From contig NZ_JAVDUV010000001.1 in the NCBI RefSeq assembly GCF_031456545.1, positions 248,001 to 312,000 on the forward strand: a stretch of 64,000 nt of DNA, in the 5' to 3' direction. The DNA comes from Agromyces sp. 3263. Lineage in GTDB: Bacteria; Actinomycetota; Actinomycetes; Actinomycetales; Microbacteriaceae. The position numbers were made by a program, and so were the translations under genes. Of this stretch, positions 34,611 through 44,889 are shown piece by piece. The notes under the pieces were generated by a model. It saw nothing but the letters and a program-made list of their open reading frames with translations. It was not told the origin of the DNA and did no database searches. The stretch's first letter is position 1; every line of letters begins with the position of its first letter.

Positions 34611-36050
34611 CTACCAGCTGACCGGCAGCGCCTTGCCCTCCTCGTAGCCCGCCGCCGACTGGATCCCGACGAGCGCGCGCTCGCGGAACTCCGCGATCGA
34701 GCGCGCCCCCGCGTAGGTGAACGAGCTGCGCACGCCCGACGTGATCATGTCGAGCAGGTCCTCGAGGGACGGGCGAAGCGGGTCGAGGTAGATCGACGAC
34801 GACGAGATGCCCTCGGCGAAGAGCTCCTTGCGCGCGAGGTCGTACGGCGAGAGCCGGTCGAACCGCTCGCGCACCGCCTTCGTCGACGCCATCCCCCAGC
34901 TCTCCTTGTACAGGCGGCCCGACCCGTCTCGCTTGAGCGTTCCGGGCGCCTCGATCGTGCCCGCGAACCACGAGCCGATCATGACGGATGCCGCGCCGGC
35001 GGCCAGCGCGAGCGCGACGTCGCGCGGGTACCGCACGCCGCCGTCCGCCCAGACCGCCTTGCCCAGCTCGCGGGCGGCCTCCGACGTCTCGAGCACCGCG
35101 GAGAACTGCGGGCGTCCGACCGCCGTCATCATGCGGGTCGTGCACATCGCGCCGGGGCCCACGCCGACCTTCAGCACGTCGGCGCCGGCCTCGACGAGGT
35201 CGGCCACCGCGTCGGCGGTGACGATGTTGCCCGCGACGATCGGCACCCCGAGGTCGAGGTCGCGCACGATGCCGATCGCCCGGACCATGCCCTCCTGGTG
35301 TCCGTGCGCGGTGTCGATCACGAGCATGTCGACACCGGCGGCGACGAGGGCGCGGGCCTTCGCGGCGACGTCGCCGTTGATGCCGACCGCCGCGGCCACC
35401 CGGAGGCGGCCCGACGCGTCGACGTTCGGCTCGTAGATGGTGCCGCGCAGGGCGCTGCGCCGGCTCAGCGTGCCGACGACGCGTCCGTGCTCGAGCACCG
35501 GGGCGAACTCGAGCCCGGCGTCGGCCATGAGGTCGAACGCCCGGCGAGGCGAGTCCACGTCGTCGGCGTCGAGCGAGGCGAGGCCGCCGTGCACGAGGTC
35601 GCCGAGCCGCGCATCGCCGAGCGCCGTCGCGAGGCGTTCGGCGGCGATGGATCCGACGTACTGGTCGCGAGCGTCCTGCAGCACGATGCCGTGGCCGGCG
35701 ACGGGCGGGAGCACCGCCAGCGCGTCGGCGACGGTGTCGTCGGGCGAGAACGCGTGGGGCGTGTCGAACCGGGGCGACTGGGCCTTCACCCAGCGGATCG
35801 CCTCGGCGAGATCCTGCAGGTGCAGGTCCTGCGGCAGCACGCCGAGGCCGCCCCGGCGGGCGAGCGTGACGGCCAGCCGGGGGCCGGTGATGGAGTTCAT
35901 GTTGGCGGACACGATGGGCACGCTGGCGCCCGAGCCGTCGTCGGGAGCGAGCGAGACGTCGAGCCGGCTGGTGACTCCGGATCGGCTCGGGACGAGGAAC
36001 ACATCCGAGTAGGTCAGGTCGTGGCTCGGGGCCGTCCGGTAGAACTCCAT
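34611..36050 (-). CDS. guaB1: GuaB1 family IMP dehydrogenase-related protein (GMP reductase)
   Basis: 479 residues with an IMPDH/GMPR barrel interrupted by a CBS pair near residues 90-200. The catalytic loop reads VGVGPGAMCTTRMMT, with the active-site Cys, and DTAHGHQEGMVRAI is the GMPR/IMPDH beta-strand. Actinobacterial GuaB1 proteins have been shown to act as GMP reductases rather than IMP dehydrogenases. TAGCGT at 36058-36063 lies seven bases before ATG, so the mRNA is probably leaderless. It is divergent from kgd. Confidence 0.92.
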   Translation of the reverse strand: MEFYRTAPSHDLTYSDVFLVPSRSGVTSRLDVSLAPDDGSGASVPIVSANMNSITGPRLAVTLARRGGLGVLPQDLHLQDLAEAIRWVKAQSPRFDTPHAFSPDDTVADALAVLPPVAGHGIVLQDARDQYVGSIAAERLATALGDARLGDLVHGGLASLDADDVDSPRRAFDLMADAGLEFAPVLEHGRVVGTLSRRSALRGTIYEPNVDASGRLRVAAAVGINGDVAAKARALVAAGVDMLVIDTAHGHQEGMVRAIGIVRDLDLGVPIVAGNIVTADAVADLVEAGADVLKVGVGPGAMCTTRMMTAVGRPQFSAVLETSEAARELGKAVWADGGVRYPRDVALALAAGAASVMIGSWFAGTIEAPGTLKRDGSGRLYKESWGMASTKAVRERFDRLSPYDLARKELFAEGISSSSIYLDPLRPSLEDLLDMITSGVRSSFTYAGARSIAEFRERALVGIQSAAGYEEGKALPVSW

Positions 36051-36198
36051 GCGCCCCACGCTACCGCCGCAAGGGCGGCGCCCGACCTTCGCAGAGGGGT
36101 TTAGGCTTGTGTGGGTGATCGGGCACGGTGTGCGTGCGCGCACGGGCCGATCGCCGGCAGAGAAATCCAGCATCAATGGAGAGAGTGGGCGAGAGGCT

Positions 36199-39100
36199 GT
36201 GTCGAGCCAATTGACCGGGTCGGGATCCGAAGAGACGACGGCGGGCGAATACGGAGCCAATGAGTGGCTCGTCGACGAGATGTACGAGAAGTACCTCGCC
36301 GACCCCGATTCCGTCGACAGGACCTGGTGGCCGGTCCTCGAGCACTACCGTCAGGTGCGCACCGGTGCGGTCGAGGGTGGCCTGAACGGGCAACCGGCTA
36401 CCGCGAGCCCCACCTCCTCCGAGGCCTCCGAGACCTCCGCCGTCGCCACGACGCCCGAGGCCGCCGCGCCCGCGGCATCCGCCCCCGCGCCCGAGGCGCC
36501 CGCGCCGGCAGCCCCGGCACCCGCGGCATCCGCCCCCGCTGCCGAGGCGCCCACCGCTGCCGCGGCCCAGCCCGCGGCATCCGCGCCGGTCACCGCCCCG
36601 TCGCCGATCATCGGCCAGGCGCCCGAGGCGCGCACCACCTCGGTGGCCCCCCGCACGGCGCCCGTCCCGGCCGACGTGCCCATCACGAGCCCGCAGCCCG
36701 TCATCGCCAGCGCACCCCGGGAGGACGAGGTCGTCCCGCTGCGCGGCCTGCCGAAGACCCTCGCCGCGAACATGGACCAGAGCCTCACCGTGCCGACCGC
36801 GACGAGCGTGCGCACCGTGCCGGCCAAGCTCATGATCGACAACCGCATCGTGATCAACAACCACCTCCGCCGCAGCCGCGGCGGCAAGGTGTCGTTCACG
36901 CACCTCATCGGCTGGGCGCTCATCCAGGCGCTCAAGGAGTTCCCGAGCCAGAACGTCTCGTACGCCGAGGTCGACGGCAAGCCCTCGTTGGTGAAGCCCG
37001 CCCACATCGGCCTCGGCATCGCCATCGACATCCCGAAGCCCGACGGCACCCGGGCGCTGCTCGTGCCCGCCATCAAGCGCGCCGAGACGATGACGTTCAA
37101 CGAGTTCCTGAACGCGTACGAAGACCTCGTGCAGCGTGCGCGGCAGAACAAGCTCACCGCCGACGACTTCAAGGGCGCCACGATCTCGCTCACGAACCCG
37201 GGCGGCATCGGCACCGTGCACTCCGTGCCGCGCCTCATGAAGGGCCAGGGCTGCATCATCGGCGCCGGCGCCCTCGAGTACCCGGCCGAGTTCCAGGGCT
37301 CCTCCGAGAAGACGCTCGCGAACCTCGCCATCGGCAAGACCATCACGCTGACGTCGACCTACGACCACCGCGTCATCCAGGGCGCCGGCTCTGGCGAGTT
37401 CCTGAAGAAGGTGCACGAACTGCTCATCGGGCAGCGCGACTTCTACGAGAACATCTTCGCCGCGCTGCGCCTCCCCTACGAGCCCATCCGCTGGGCGCCC
37501 GACATCTCGGTCGACATCGCGAGCGCGATCGACAAGACCGCGCGGGTGCAGGAGCTCATCAACGCGTTCCGGGTGCGCGGCCACCTGATGGCCGACATCG
37601 ACCCGCTGGAGTACGTGCAGCGATCGCACCCCGACCTCGACATCGCGAGCCACGGCCTCACCTTCTGGGACCTCGACCGCGAGTTCGTGACGGGCGGGTT
37701 CGGCGAGAAGCGCACCGCGCTCCTCCGCGACATCCTCGGCGTGCTCCGCGACTCGTACTGCCGCACGATCGGCATCGAGTACATGCACATCCAGGACCCG
37801 GTGCAGCGCCGCTGGATCCAGAACGAGGTCGAGCGCAAGTACGAGAAGCCGACCCACGACGAGCAGATGCGCATCCTCGGCAAGCTCAACGAGGCCGAGG
37901 CGTTCGAGACGTTCCTGCAGACGAAGTACGTCGGGCAGAAGCGGTTCAGCCTCGAGGGCGGCGAGTCCGTCATCGCCCTGCTCGACGAGATCCTGCAGGG
38001 CGCCGCGAAGGACGGCCTCGACGAGGTCGCCATCGGCATGGCGCACCGCGGCCGGCTCAACGTGCTCACGAACATCGGCGGCAAGACCTACGGCCAGGTG
38101 TTCCGCGAGTTCGAGGGCAACATGGACGCCAAGGTCTTCTCCGGCTCGGGCGACGTGAAGTACCACCTCGGCACCGAGGGCACGTTCACCGCCGACGACG
38201 GCCACCAGATCCCCGTCTCGCTCGCGGCGAACCCGTCGCACCTCGAGGCGGTCGACGGCGTGCTCGAGGGCATCGTGCGGGCCAAGCAGGACCGCAAGCC
38301 CATCGGCACCTTCTCGACCCTGCCGATCCTCATCCACGGCGACGCGGCGATGGCCGGCCAGGGCATCGTCGTCGAGACGATGCAGATGTCGCAGCTGCGC
38401 GGATACCGCACGGGCGGCACCATCCACGTGAACATCAACAACCAGGTGGGCTTCACCACGGTGCCGGGCGACGCGCGCTCGTCGATCTACTCGACGGATG
38501 TCGCGAAGACCATCCAGGCCCCGATCTTCCACGTGAACGGCGACGACCCCGAGGCGGTCGTGCGGGTGGCCGAGCTGGCCTTCCGCTACCGGCAGGAGTT
38601 CAAGCGCGACGTCGTCATCGACCTCGTCTGCTACCGCCGCCGCGGGCACAACGAGGGCGACGACCCCTCGATGACCCAGCCGCTCATGTACAACCTCATC
38701 GAGGCGAAGCGCTCGGTGCGCAAGCTCTACACCGAGGCGCTCGTCGGACGTGGTGACATCACCGAGGAGGAGTACGAGGAGGCGCACCGCGACTTCCAGG
38801 ACCGCCTCGAGCGCGCCTTCGCCGAGACGCACGCCGCGCAGACCGGCGCGATCCCGATCATCGGCGCCACCGAGTCGACGCGTGCCGACGAGGTCGTCTC
38901 GGGCGAGCTCGAGACCACCGGGGTCGCGACCGAGGTCGTGCACGCCATCGGCGACGCGTTCGACAACAAGCCCGCCGGCTTCACGGTGCATCCGAAGATC
39001 CAGCAGCTGCTCACCAAGCGCTACGACATGAGCCGGAACGGCAAGATCGACTGGGGCTTCGGCGAGCTGCTCGCCCTCGGCTCCCTGCTGCTCGAGGGCA

Positions 39101-40065
39101 CCCCCGTGCGCCTGGCCGGCCAGGACGCCCGCCGCGGCACGTTCGTGCAGCGCCATGCCGTGCTGCACGACCGCATGAACGGCCAGGAGTGGCTGCCGCT
39201 GCAGAACCTCTCCGACAACCAGGCCAAGTTCTGGATCTACGACTCGCTGCTGAGCGAGTACGCGGCGATGGGCTTCGAGTACGGCTACTCGGTCGAGCGG
39301 GCCGACGCGCTCGTGATGTGGGAGGCGCAGTTCGGCGACTTCGCGAACGGCGCCCAGATCATCATCGACGAGTTCATCTCCTCGGCCGAGCAGAAGTGGG
39401 GCCAGCGCTCGAGCGTCGTGCTGCTTCTCCCCCACGGCTACGAGGGCCAGGGGCCCGACCACTCGAGCGCCCGCATCGAGCGGTACCTGCAGCTCTGCGC
39501 GGAAGACAACATGACCGTGGCGCGTCCGTCGACGCCCGCGTCGTACTTCCACCTGCTGCGTCGCCAGGCGTACGCGCGACCGCGTCGGCCGCTCGTGGTC
39601 TTCACGCCCAAGGCCATGCTGCGCCTCCGCGGCGCGACGAGCGAAGTCGCCGACTTCACGAGCGGCCGGTTCGAGCCGGTCATCGACGACGCCCGCATCG
39701 ACGACAAGGCCGCCGTCAAGCGGGTCGTGTTCGTGTCGGGCAAGATCTACTACGACCTCATCTCCGAGCTCGAGAAGCACCCGAACCCCGAGATCGCGGT
39801 CGTGCGCCTCGAGCAGCTCTACCCGCTGCCGAAGGACGAGCTCAAGACGGTCGCCGACAGCTACCCGAACGCGGAGCTCATGTGGGCGCAGGACGAGCCC
39901 GAGAACCAGGGCGCCTGGCCGTACTTCATCATCGAGACGAACAAGCTGGGCCCGCGTCCCGTCGCGGTCGTCGCCCGTGCCGCCGCGGCCTCGCCGGCCA
40001 CCGGCTCGGCGAAGCGCCACGCCGCCGAGCAGGCCGACCTCGTGCGCCGGGCGCTCACGCTGTAG
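36199..40065 (+). CDS. kgd: Multifunctional 2-oxoglutarate metabolism enzyme (E2o-E1o fusion)
   Basis: 1288 residues. An N-terminal segment (YEKYLADPDSVDRTWWPVLEHY) is followed by an Ala/Pro linker that holds a 17-residue repeat (see 36472-36583). An E2 acyltransferase domain (~195-410, with TYDHRVIQG) and a full thiamine-diphosphate E1 (GMAHRGRLNVL ~612; HGDAAMAGQG ~713) then follow. This is the actinobacterial Kgd/OdhA architecture, which lacks a lipoyl domain and borrows that of the pyruvate dehydrogenase complex. It runs the 2-oxoglutarate step of the TCA cycle. GTG at 36199 was chosen from the family start (SSQLTGSGSEE-like). Confidence 0.95.
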   Translation: MSSQLTGSGSEETTAGEYGANEWLVDEMYEKYLADPDSVDRTWWPVLEHYRQVRTGAVEGGLNGQPATASPTSSEASETSAVATTPEAAAPAASAPAPEAPAPAAPAPAASAPAAEAPTAAAAQPAASAPVTAPSPIIGQAPEARTTSVAPRTAPVPADVPITSPQPVIASAPREDEVVPLRGLPKTLAANMDQSLTVPTATSVRTVPAKLMIDNRIVINNHLRRSRGGKVSFTHLIGWALIQALKEFPSQNVSYAEVDGKPSLVKPAHIGLGIAIDIPKPDGTRALLVPAIKRAETMTFNEFLNAYEDLVQRARQNKLTADDFKGATISLTNPGGIGTVHSVPRLMKGQGCIIGAGALEYPAEFQGSSEKTLANLAIGKTITLTSTYDHRVIQGAGSGEFLKKVHELLIGQRDFYENIFAALRLPYEPIRWAPDISVDIASAIDKTARVQELINAFRVRGHLMADIDPLEYVQRSHPDLDIASHGLTFWDLDREFVTGGFGEKRTALLRDILGVLRDSYCRTIGIEYMHIQDPVQRRWIQNEVERKYEKPTHDEQMRILGKLNEAEAFETFLQTKYVGQKRFSLEGGESVIALLDEILQGAAKDGLDEVAIGMAHRGRLNVLTNIGGKTYGQVFREFEGNMDAKVFSGSGDVKYHLGTEGTFTADDGHQIPVSLAANPSHLEAVDGVLEGIVRAKQDRKPIGTFSTLPILIHGDAAMAGQGIVVETMQMSQLRGYRTGGTIHVNINNQVGFTTVPGDARSSIYSTDVAKTIQAPIFHVNGDDPEAVVRVAELAFRYRQEFKRDVVIDLVCYRRRGHNEGDDPSMTQPLMYNLIEAKRSVRKLYTEALVGRGDITEEEYEEAHRDFQDRLERAFAETHAAQTGAIPIIGATESTRADEVVSGELETTGVATEVVHAIGDAFDNKPAGFTVHPKIQQLLTKRYDMSRNGKIDWGFGELLALGSLLLEGTPVRLAGQDARRGTFVQRHAVLHDRMNGQEWLPLQNLSDNQAKFWIYDSLLSEYAAMGFEYGYSVERADALVMWEAQFGDFANGAQIIIDEFISSAEQKWGQRSSVVLLLPHGYEGQGPDHSSARIERYLQLCAEDNMTVARPSTPASYFHLLRRQAYARPRRPLVVFTPKAMLRLRGATSEVADFTSGRFEPVIDDARIDDKAAVKRVVFVSGKIYYDLISELEKHPNPEIAVVRLEQLYPLPKDELKTVADSYPNAELMWAQDEPENQGAWPYFIIETNKLGPRPVAVVARAAAASPATGSAKRHAAEQADLVRRALTL
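36472..36583 (+). repeat. Three 10-mer copies at 51-base spacing in the kgd linker
   Basis: GCGGCATCCG occurs at 36472, 36523 and 36574, exactly 51 bases apart. Each lies in a repeating 17-residue Ala/Pro/Glu unit beginning PAASAP. The repeat is in the flexible linker between the N-terminal segment and the E2 domain. Confidence 0.85.
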
Positions 40066-40083
40066 CCCGTCGAACGCACGCGA

Positions 40084-40119
40084 ACGAGGAGCGGATGCCG
40101 CGTGGCATCCGCTCTTCGT
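40084..40119. terminator. Terminator between convergent kgd and MMPL genes
   Basis: A perfect 11-bp core stem with a GCGT loop (40100-40103), extended by further pairs to about 16 bp (40084-40099 with 40104-40119). It carries the 10-mer CGGATGCCGC at 40092 and a 9/10 match in the other arm. Confidence 0.8.
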
Positions 40120-40138
40120 CGTCCCGGGTGCGCCGGCC

Positions 40139-42451
40139 TCAGGCCCGGTGCGCCGGCTCGTGCTCGTCCTCGGCCGACTCCGACGGCGCATCGCGGAGCG
40201 CGTCGGCGGCGCGCTCAGGCGCCGTGCCCACGACGGCCGCCGCCGCCTCTCGCGTCATGCCCAGGTCGACGGGCGACCGCCACAGCTTCGACGGCCACCA
40301 GATCGCCCGGCCGATGTCGTACGCCAGGGCGGGCACGAGGAGCGACCTCACGAGGAACGTGTCGAGGAGCACCCCGAAGGCGACGATGAACGAGATCTGG
40401 GCGAGGAAGAGGATCGGCAGCACGCCGAGAGCTGCGAAGGTCGCGGCCAGCACGAGGCCGGCCGAGGTGATCACGCCGCCCGTCACGACCAGCCCGCGCA
40501 GCACGCCCTCGCGCGTGCCGTGCCGCACGCTCTCCTCGCGCACCCTCGTCATCAGGAAGATGTTGTAGTCGACGCCGAGGGCGACGAGGAAGACGAAGCC
40601 GAACACCGGGACCACGGGGTCGGCGCCGGGGAATCCGAACACCCCGTTGAACACGACTGCGGAGACGCCGAGCGCGGCGGCGAACGAGAGCACGACCGTG
40701 CCGATCAGTAGGAGCGGCGCGACGATCGACCGCAGCAGCAGCATCAGGATGACCAGGATCACGGCGAGCACGAGCGGGATGATGAGGTTCCGATCGCGGA
40801 TCGACGCGTCCTTCGTGTCGAGCGCGACGGCGGTGATGCCGCCCACGAGCACCGGGGCGTCAGCCGTGGAGACCTCCTCGACCTGCGCGCGCAGGTCGGC
40901 GACCACGGCCTCGGCGGCGTCGGAGTCGGCCGCGTCCTCCAAGGTCGCGTCGAGCTGCACGCGCCCGTCGATCACGGTCGGCTCGCCGGCGGGGGTGCCC
41001 GGAGGGCCGAGGGGCTGGATGCCGTCCTCAGTCACGGGCAGCGAGCCGCTCGGGGAGTCTTCCGACACCACTGACACCGCGTCGACCCCGTCGGTGGCGA
41101 GGAGCACGTCGGCGACGTCCTGAAGCTGGTCCTCGCTCGCGATGACCACGGCCGGGGTACCGGATCCGCCCGGGAAGTGCTCGCCGAGCAGCGCCTGCCC
41201 GTCTCGGGCCTGCGACTCCCCCAGCACGAATTCGCTCGACGGCACGCCGTCGGCCTCGAGCTGCGTCATCCCGAGGGCGAGCACCGCCAGCACGAGCGTG
41301 GAGACCACCCACGTCACGCGCGGTCGTCGCGCGATGAGGCGCGCGACCCGCGGCCAGATGCCACGGCGTCCCACGACGTCATCGGCCTCGACGTGGACGC
41401 TGAACTTCGGGCGCACGGGCCAGAACGCGGCACGCCCGGCCCAGAGCATGAGCGCCGGCAGCAACGTGAGCGACGTGGCCAGAGCGAAGAGGATGCCGAT
41501 CGCCGACACCGGGCCGAGGATCTTGTTCGAGGTCAGCTCGCTCGCGAGGAGCATCAGGAGTCCGGCGATCACGGTGCCGCCCGAGGCGAGGATGGGCTCC
41601 CACGATCCGCGCAGGGCGCACCACGTGGCATCCCACTTGCCCTGATGCGTGTGCAGCGCTTCACGATAGCGGGCGATGTACAGCAGCGAGTAGTCGGTCG
41701 CCGCCCCGATCACGAGGATGAAGAGGATGCCCTGCGTCTGCCCGTTGAGCACGAGGATGTCGGCGCGGGCCAGTGCGACGACCGCGAGCACCGAGCCGCA
41801 CAGCGCGGTCAGGCTGGTGCCGAGCACGATGACCGGCAGCAGTGGCGAGCGGTACACGATCACGAGGATCAGGAACACGGCGGCGAACGCGACGATGAGG
41901 AGCAACCCGTCGATGCCCGCGAACGCCGCCTTGAGGTCGGTGGTGAAGCCGGCCGGGCCGGTGACCGCCACCTCGAGCCCGTCGGCCGCCGTCTCGTCGA
42001 CCTGCGCCCGCAGCGCGTCGACCGCCACGTCGACCTCCGCGCCGGCATCCACCTGCACGAAGACCTCGGCGGCGGCGCCGTCCTCCGAGAAGACGGGCGG
42101 CGACACGCCGTCGTCGACGACGCCCTCGACCTCGGCGAACGCCGCCGCATCGTCCTCGATGGCGGCCGTGTCCTCGTCGGTGAAGCCGCCGTCGCGTGCG
42201 TAGACCACGATGGCGGGGATCACGTCCGCCGAGCGGAACTCGGCCTGCAGGTCCTGCACCCGGGTCGACTCGGCCTCGGCGGGCAGGAACTGCGACTGCT
42301 CGTTCTCCACGACGTCGCTCAGCGCGCCGAAGGAGGCTCCGCCGGCGCCGAACGCGCCGAACCAGAGCAGGATGAGGACGGTCGGGATGAGGACGCGGAG
42401 CCACGTGGGGACGCGTGAGGGGCGGGGGTCTGAGCGGTCTGCAGGTTCCAT
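40139..42451 (-). CDS. MMPL family (RND-type) transporter
   Basis: 770 residues, two homologous halves each with a membrane helix, a large extracytoplasmic domain and a cluster of five helices (about twelve helices in total). GAATDYSLLYIARYREAL and VALGVDYNIFLMTRVREE are the two copies of the Asp-Tyr motif used for proton transfer in MMPL proteins. It likely exports lipids, siderophores or drugs. No regulator or accessory gene is adjacent. A TACCGT -10 element lies eight bases before ATG. Confidence 0.92.
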   Translation of the reverse strand: MEPADRSDPRPSRVPTWLRVLIPTVLILLWFGAFGAGGASFGALSDVVENEQSQFLPAEAESTRVQDLQAEFRSADVIPAIVVYARDGGFTDEDTAAIEDDAAAFAEVEGVVDDGVSPPVFSEDGAAAEVFVQVDAGAEVDVAVDALRAQVDETAADGLEVAVTGPAGFTTDLKAAFAGIDGLLLIVAFAAVFLILVIVYRSPLLPVIVLGTSLTALCGSVLAVVALARADILVLNGQTQGILFILVIGAATDYSLLYIARYREALHTHQGKWDATWCALRGSWEPILASGGTVIAGLLMLLASELTSNKILGPVSAIGILFALATSLTLLPALMLWAGRAAFWPVRPKFSVHVEADDVVGRRGIWPRVARLIARRPRVTWVVSTLVLAVLALGMTQLEADGVPSSEFVLGESQARDGQALLGEHFPGGSGTPAVVIASEDQLQDVADVLLATDGVDAVSVVSEDSPSGSLPVTEDGIQPLGPPGTPAGEPTVIDGRVQLDATLEDAADSDAAEAVVADLRAQVEEVSTADAPVLVGGITAVALDTKDASIRDRNLIIPLVLAVILVILMLLLRSIVAPLLLIGTVVLSFAAALGVSAVVFNGVFGFPGADPVVPVFGFVFLVALGVDYNIFLMTRVREESVRHGTREGVLRGLVVTGGVITSAGLVLAATFAALGVLPILFLAQISFIVAFGVLLDTFLVRSLLVPALAYDIGRAIWWPSKLWRSPVDLGMTREAAAAVVGTAPERAADALRDAPSESAEDEHEPAHRA

Positions 42452-42514
42452 CCTGACCGACGGTACGGGCCGGTCAGTCCCCGGCGCGTCGTCCGAAAGA
42501 CGGAACCGGTGGGT

Positions 42515-42772
42515 CTACTCGACGAGCGCGCCGTGTCCGGCCTGGTAGGCGCGGATCCTCGTGAGCACCACCGCGCGCAGCTCCTCGGGAGCACTCTCCT
42601 TGCAGGCGCGCTGCACGACCTCGGTGATCGCGACGCCCACCCGGAGCTCGGCCTGGCAGTCGGCGCAGTGCTCCACGTGCTCGCGGATGTCCGCGGCGTC
42701 CTCGCGTCGGAGTTCGTGGTGCAGGTACTCCTCGAGTTCGGCTCGTGCCTTCTCGCAGCCGCAGTCGGTCAT
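42515..42772 (-). CDS. rsrA: Anti-sigma factor RsrA (mycothiol-system, zinc-associated)
   Basis: 85 residues. The ZAS motif HxxxCxxC is H32-C36-C39, with C4/C6 near the N-terminus as the fourth ligand, as in RsrA. The zinc-bound thiols sense disulfide stress: oxidation releases the sigma factor. ATG at 42772 overlaps the sigR stop (ATGA), the usual sigR-rsrA arrangement. No membrane segment is present, so it acts in the cytoplasm. Confidence 0.95.
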   Translation of the reverse strand: MTDCGCEKARAELEEYLHHELRREDAADIREHVEHCADCQAELRVGVAITEVVQRACKESAPEELRAVVLTRIRAYQAGHGALVE

Positions 42773-43410
42773 CGCTTGCTCCTCGTCGGTTGAGGCGCCG
42801 CACCCGCCGCGAAGCCCTGCTCGCGTGCGTAGTCGGCGAGGGACTCGCGGAGCAGCCGCCTGCCACGGTGCAGGCGGCTCATCACGGTCCCGATGGGGGT
42901 GTTCATCATGTCGGCGATCTCCTGGTAGGAGAAGCCCTCCACGTCGGCGAAGTAGACGGCGAGGCGGAAGTCCTCGGGGAGCGCCTGCAGGGCGTCCTTC
43001 ACGGCACTGTCGGGCAGGTGGTCGATCGCCTCGGCCTCGGCCGAGCGGCTCGAACGTGCGGTCGTCGACTCGGCGCCGCCGAGCTGCCAGTCCTCGAGGT
43101 CGTCGATCGTGCCCTGGTAGGGCTCGCGCTGCTTCTTGCGGTAGCTGTTGATGAAGGTGTTCGTGAGGATCCGGTACAGCCACGCCTTGAGGTTGGTGCC
43201 CTGGGTGAACTGGCCGAACGCGGCGAAGGCCTTGACGAACGTCTCCTGCACCAGGTCCTGCGCGTCGGCGGGGTTCTTCGTCATGCGGAGCGCGGCGGCG
43301 TAGAGCTGGTCGATGAACGGCAGCGCCTGCTCCTCGAAGAGCTCACCGAGCGGGCGGGCCTCGTCGGGCGCGCCGTCGTTCGTCGTGGGGTCGATCTCGT
43401 CGGCAGTCAT
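42769..43410 (-). CDS. sigR: RNA polymerase sigma factor SigR (ECF, group SigH/SigR)
   Basis: 213 residues with region 2 ([27 protein letters not shown]... and [21 protein letters not shown]) and region 4 ([43 protein letters not shown]). It is the oxidative/thiol-stress sigma factor controlled by RsrA. A TAGGAT -10 element (43419-43424) lies eight bases before ATG. I did not find a GGAAT-N18-GTT autoregulatory promoter immediately upstream. Confidence 0.95.
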   Translation of the reverse strand: MTADEIDPTTNDGAPDEARPLGELFEEQALPFIDQLYAAALRMTKNPADAQDLVQETFVKAFAAFGQFTQGTNLKAWLYRILTNTFINSYRKKQREPYQGTIDDLEDWQLGGAESTTARSSRSAEAEAIDHLPDSAVKDALQALPEDFRLAVYFADVEGFSYQEIADMMNTPIGTVMSRLHRGRRLLRESLADYAREQGFAAGAAPQPTRSKR

Positions 43411-43518
43411 CACCGGCCATCCTAGATCGTCGGCCGTGGCGACCACTGGGCGTTCCATCACCGCAAGCGACACGCGCACCATCTCCTTCCTCGTCTCGAA
43501 CGCTACTGTTGATAACCG

Positions 43519-44889
43519 ATGCAGATTTCGAGGTATTCCGCACCCGAGTTCGATCCGTACGGCGAGGCCAGGCAGACCGAGCCCGACGACGGCTGGGCTG
43601 CGCCCGTGGCCACCGCTCCGCTCGAGTCCGTCGTGGCGCTTCCCGGGTCCAAATCGCTCACCAACCGCGAGCTCGTCCTCGCGGCACTCGCCGACGGCCC
43701 GTCGACCCTGCATGCGCCGCTGTGGTCGCGCGACAGCGAGCTGATGCTCGAAGGCCTGCAGGCCCTCGGCACGAGATTCGAGCGGATGCCGGGCACCGGC
43801 GGATTCGGCGACGACGTGCGGGTCATGCCCGCCGACGAACTCCTCGGCTCGACGACCATCGACTGCGGCCTGGCCGGCACGGTCATGCGGTTCCTGCCAC
43901 CCGTGGCCGCGCTGGCCCTCGGACCCACCACGTTCGACGGCGACGAGGGAGCCCGACGCCGTCCGATGGGCGGGTCGATCCACGGCCTCCGCGACCTCGG
44001 CGTCGACCTCGACGACGACGGCCGCGGCAGCCTCCCGTTCACGGTCCACGGCACCGGACGCGTGACCGGCGGGGTGCTGGAGATCGACGCGTCGGCGTCG
44101 AGCCAGTTCGTCTCAGGACTCCTGCTCGCCGCGGCCCGCTTCGACGAGGGCCTCGACCTGCGCCATGTCGGCGAGCGCCTGCCGAGCCTCCCCCACATCG
44201 AGATGACCATCGACACCCTGCGGGCGCGCGGCGTCGAGGTGACGAGCCCCGAACCTGGCCGTTGGGTGGTCGAACCCGGGCAGATCCGAGCCATCGACGT
44301 GGCCATCGAGCCCGACCTCTCCAACGCCGCACCGTTCCTCATCGCCGCGCTCGTCGCCGGCGGGCACGTGACGATCACCGGATGGCCGGCGGAGACGACC
44401 CAGGTCGGGGCACAGCTCGCGCAGCTGCTGCCCCGGTTCGGCGCCCGGGTCGCGCTCGACGCCGATCGCCTCACCGTGCGCGCACCCGAACCCGCGGCCG
44501 ACGGAGGCCGCGGCATCCGTGGCGTCGACCTCGATCTCTCGGAGGCCGGTGAGCTCGTGCCGAACCTCGTGGCCCTCGCGGCGTTCGCCGACGGCCCGAG
44601 CACCTTCACCGGCATCGGGCACATCCGCCACCACGAGACCGATCGGCTCGCCGCGCTGACCGCAGAGCTCAACGGCCTCGGCGGTGCGGTCACGGAACTC
44701 GACGACGGATTGCGCATCGAGCCGGCGCCGCTCACCGGCGGACCGTGGCGCGCCTACGCCGACCACCGCATGGCCACCACCGGCGCCATCGTGGGCCTCG
44801 CCGTGCCTGGCGTCGTGGTCGACGACATCGCCTCGACCTCGAAGACCCTGCCCCAGTTCACCGCGCTGTGGGAGCAGATGCTGGCATGA
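43519..44889 (+). CDS. aroA: 3-phosphoshikimate 1-carboxyvinyltransferase (EPSP synthase)
   Basis: 456 residues with the two-domain EPSPS fold: [18 protein letters not shown] (PEP/S3P binding), [24 protein letters not shown] and a late [16 protein letters not shown] class I-type GTVMRF substrate site is intact. It makes EPSP in the shikimate pathway. TACTGT at 43504-43509 provides a near-leaderless promoter. Its stop overlaps the rsgA start (ATGA), the same order as in mycobacteria. Confidence 0.96.
   Translation: MQISRYSAPEFDPYGEARQTEPDDGWAAPVATAPLESVVALPGSKSLTNRELVLAALADGPSTLHAPLWSRDSELMLEGLQALGTRFERMPGTGGFGDDVRVMPADELLGSTTIDCGLAGTVMRFLPPVAALALGPTTFDGDEGARRRPMGGSIHGLRDLGVDLDDDGRGSLPFTVHGTGRVTGGVLEIDASASSQFVSGLLLAAARFDEGLDLRHVGERLPSLPHIEMTIDTLRARGVEVTSPEPGRWVVEPGQIRAIDVAIEPDLSNAAPFLIAALVAGGHVTITGWPAETTQVGAQLAQLLPRFGARVALDADRLTVRAPEPAADGGRGIRGVDLDLSEAGELVPNLVALAAFADGPSTFTGIGHIRHHETDRLAALTAELNGLGGAVTELDDGLRIEPAPLTGGPWRAYADHRMATTGAIVGLAVPGVVVDDIASTSKTLPQFTALWEQMLA

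Noticed and set aside
36061..40191. 1376-codon minus-strand frame opposite kgd
   Set aside because: Shadow of the kgd codon pattern; the translated sequence is low-complexity Arg/Val/Leu/His with no motif.
43411..43518. SigR autoregulatory promoter (GGAAT-N18-GTT) upstream of sigR
   Set aside because: GGAAC is present on the minus strand but no GTT at the required spacing.
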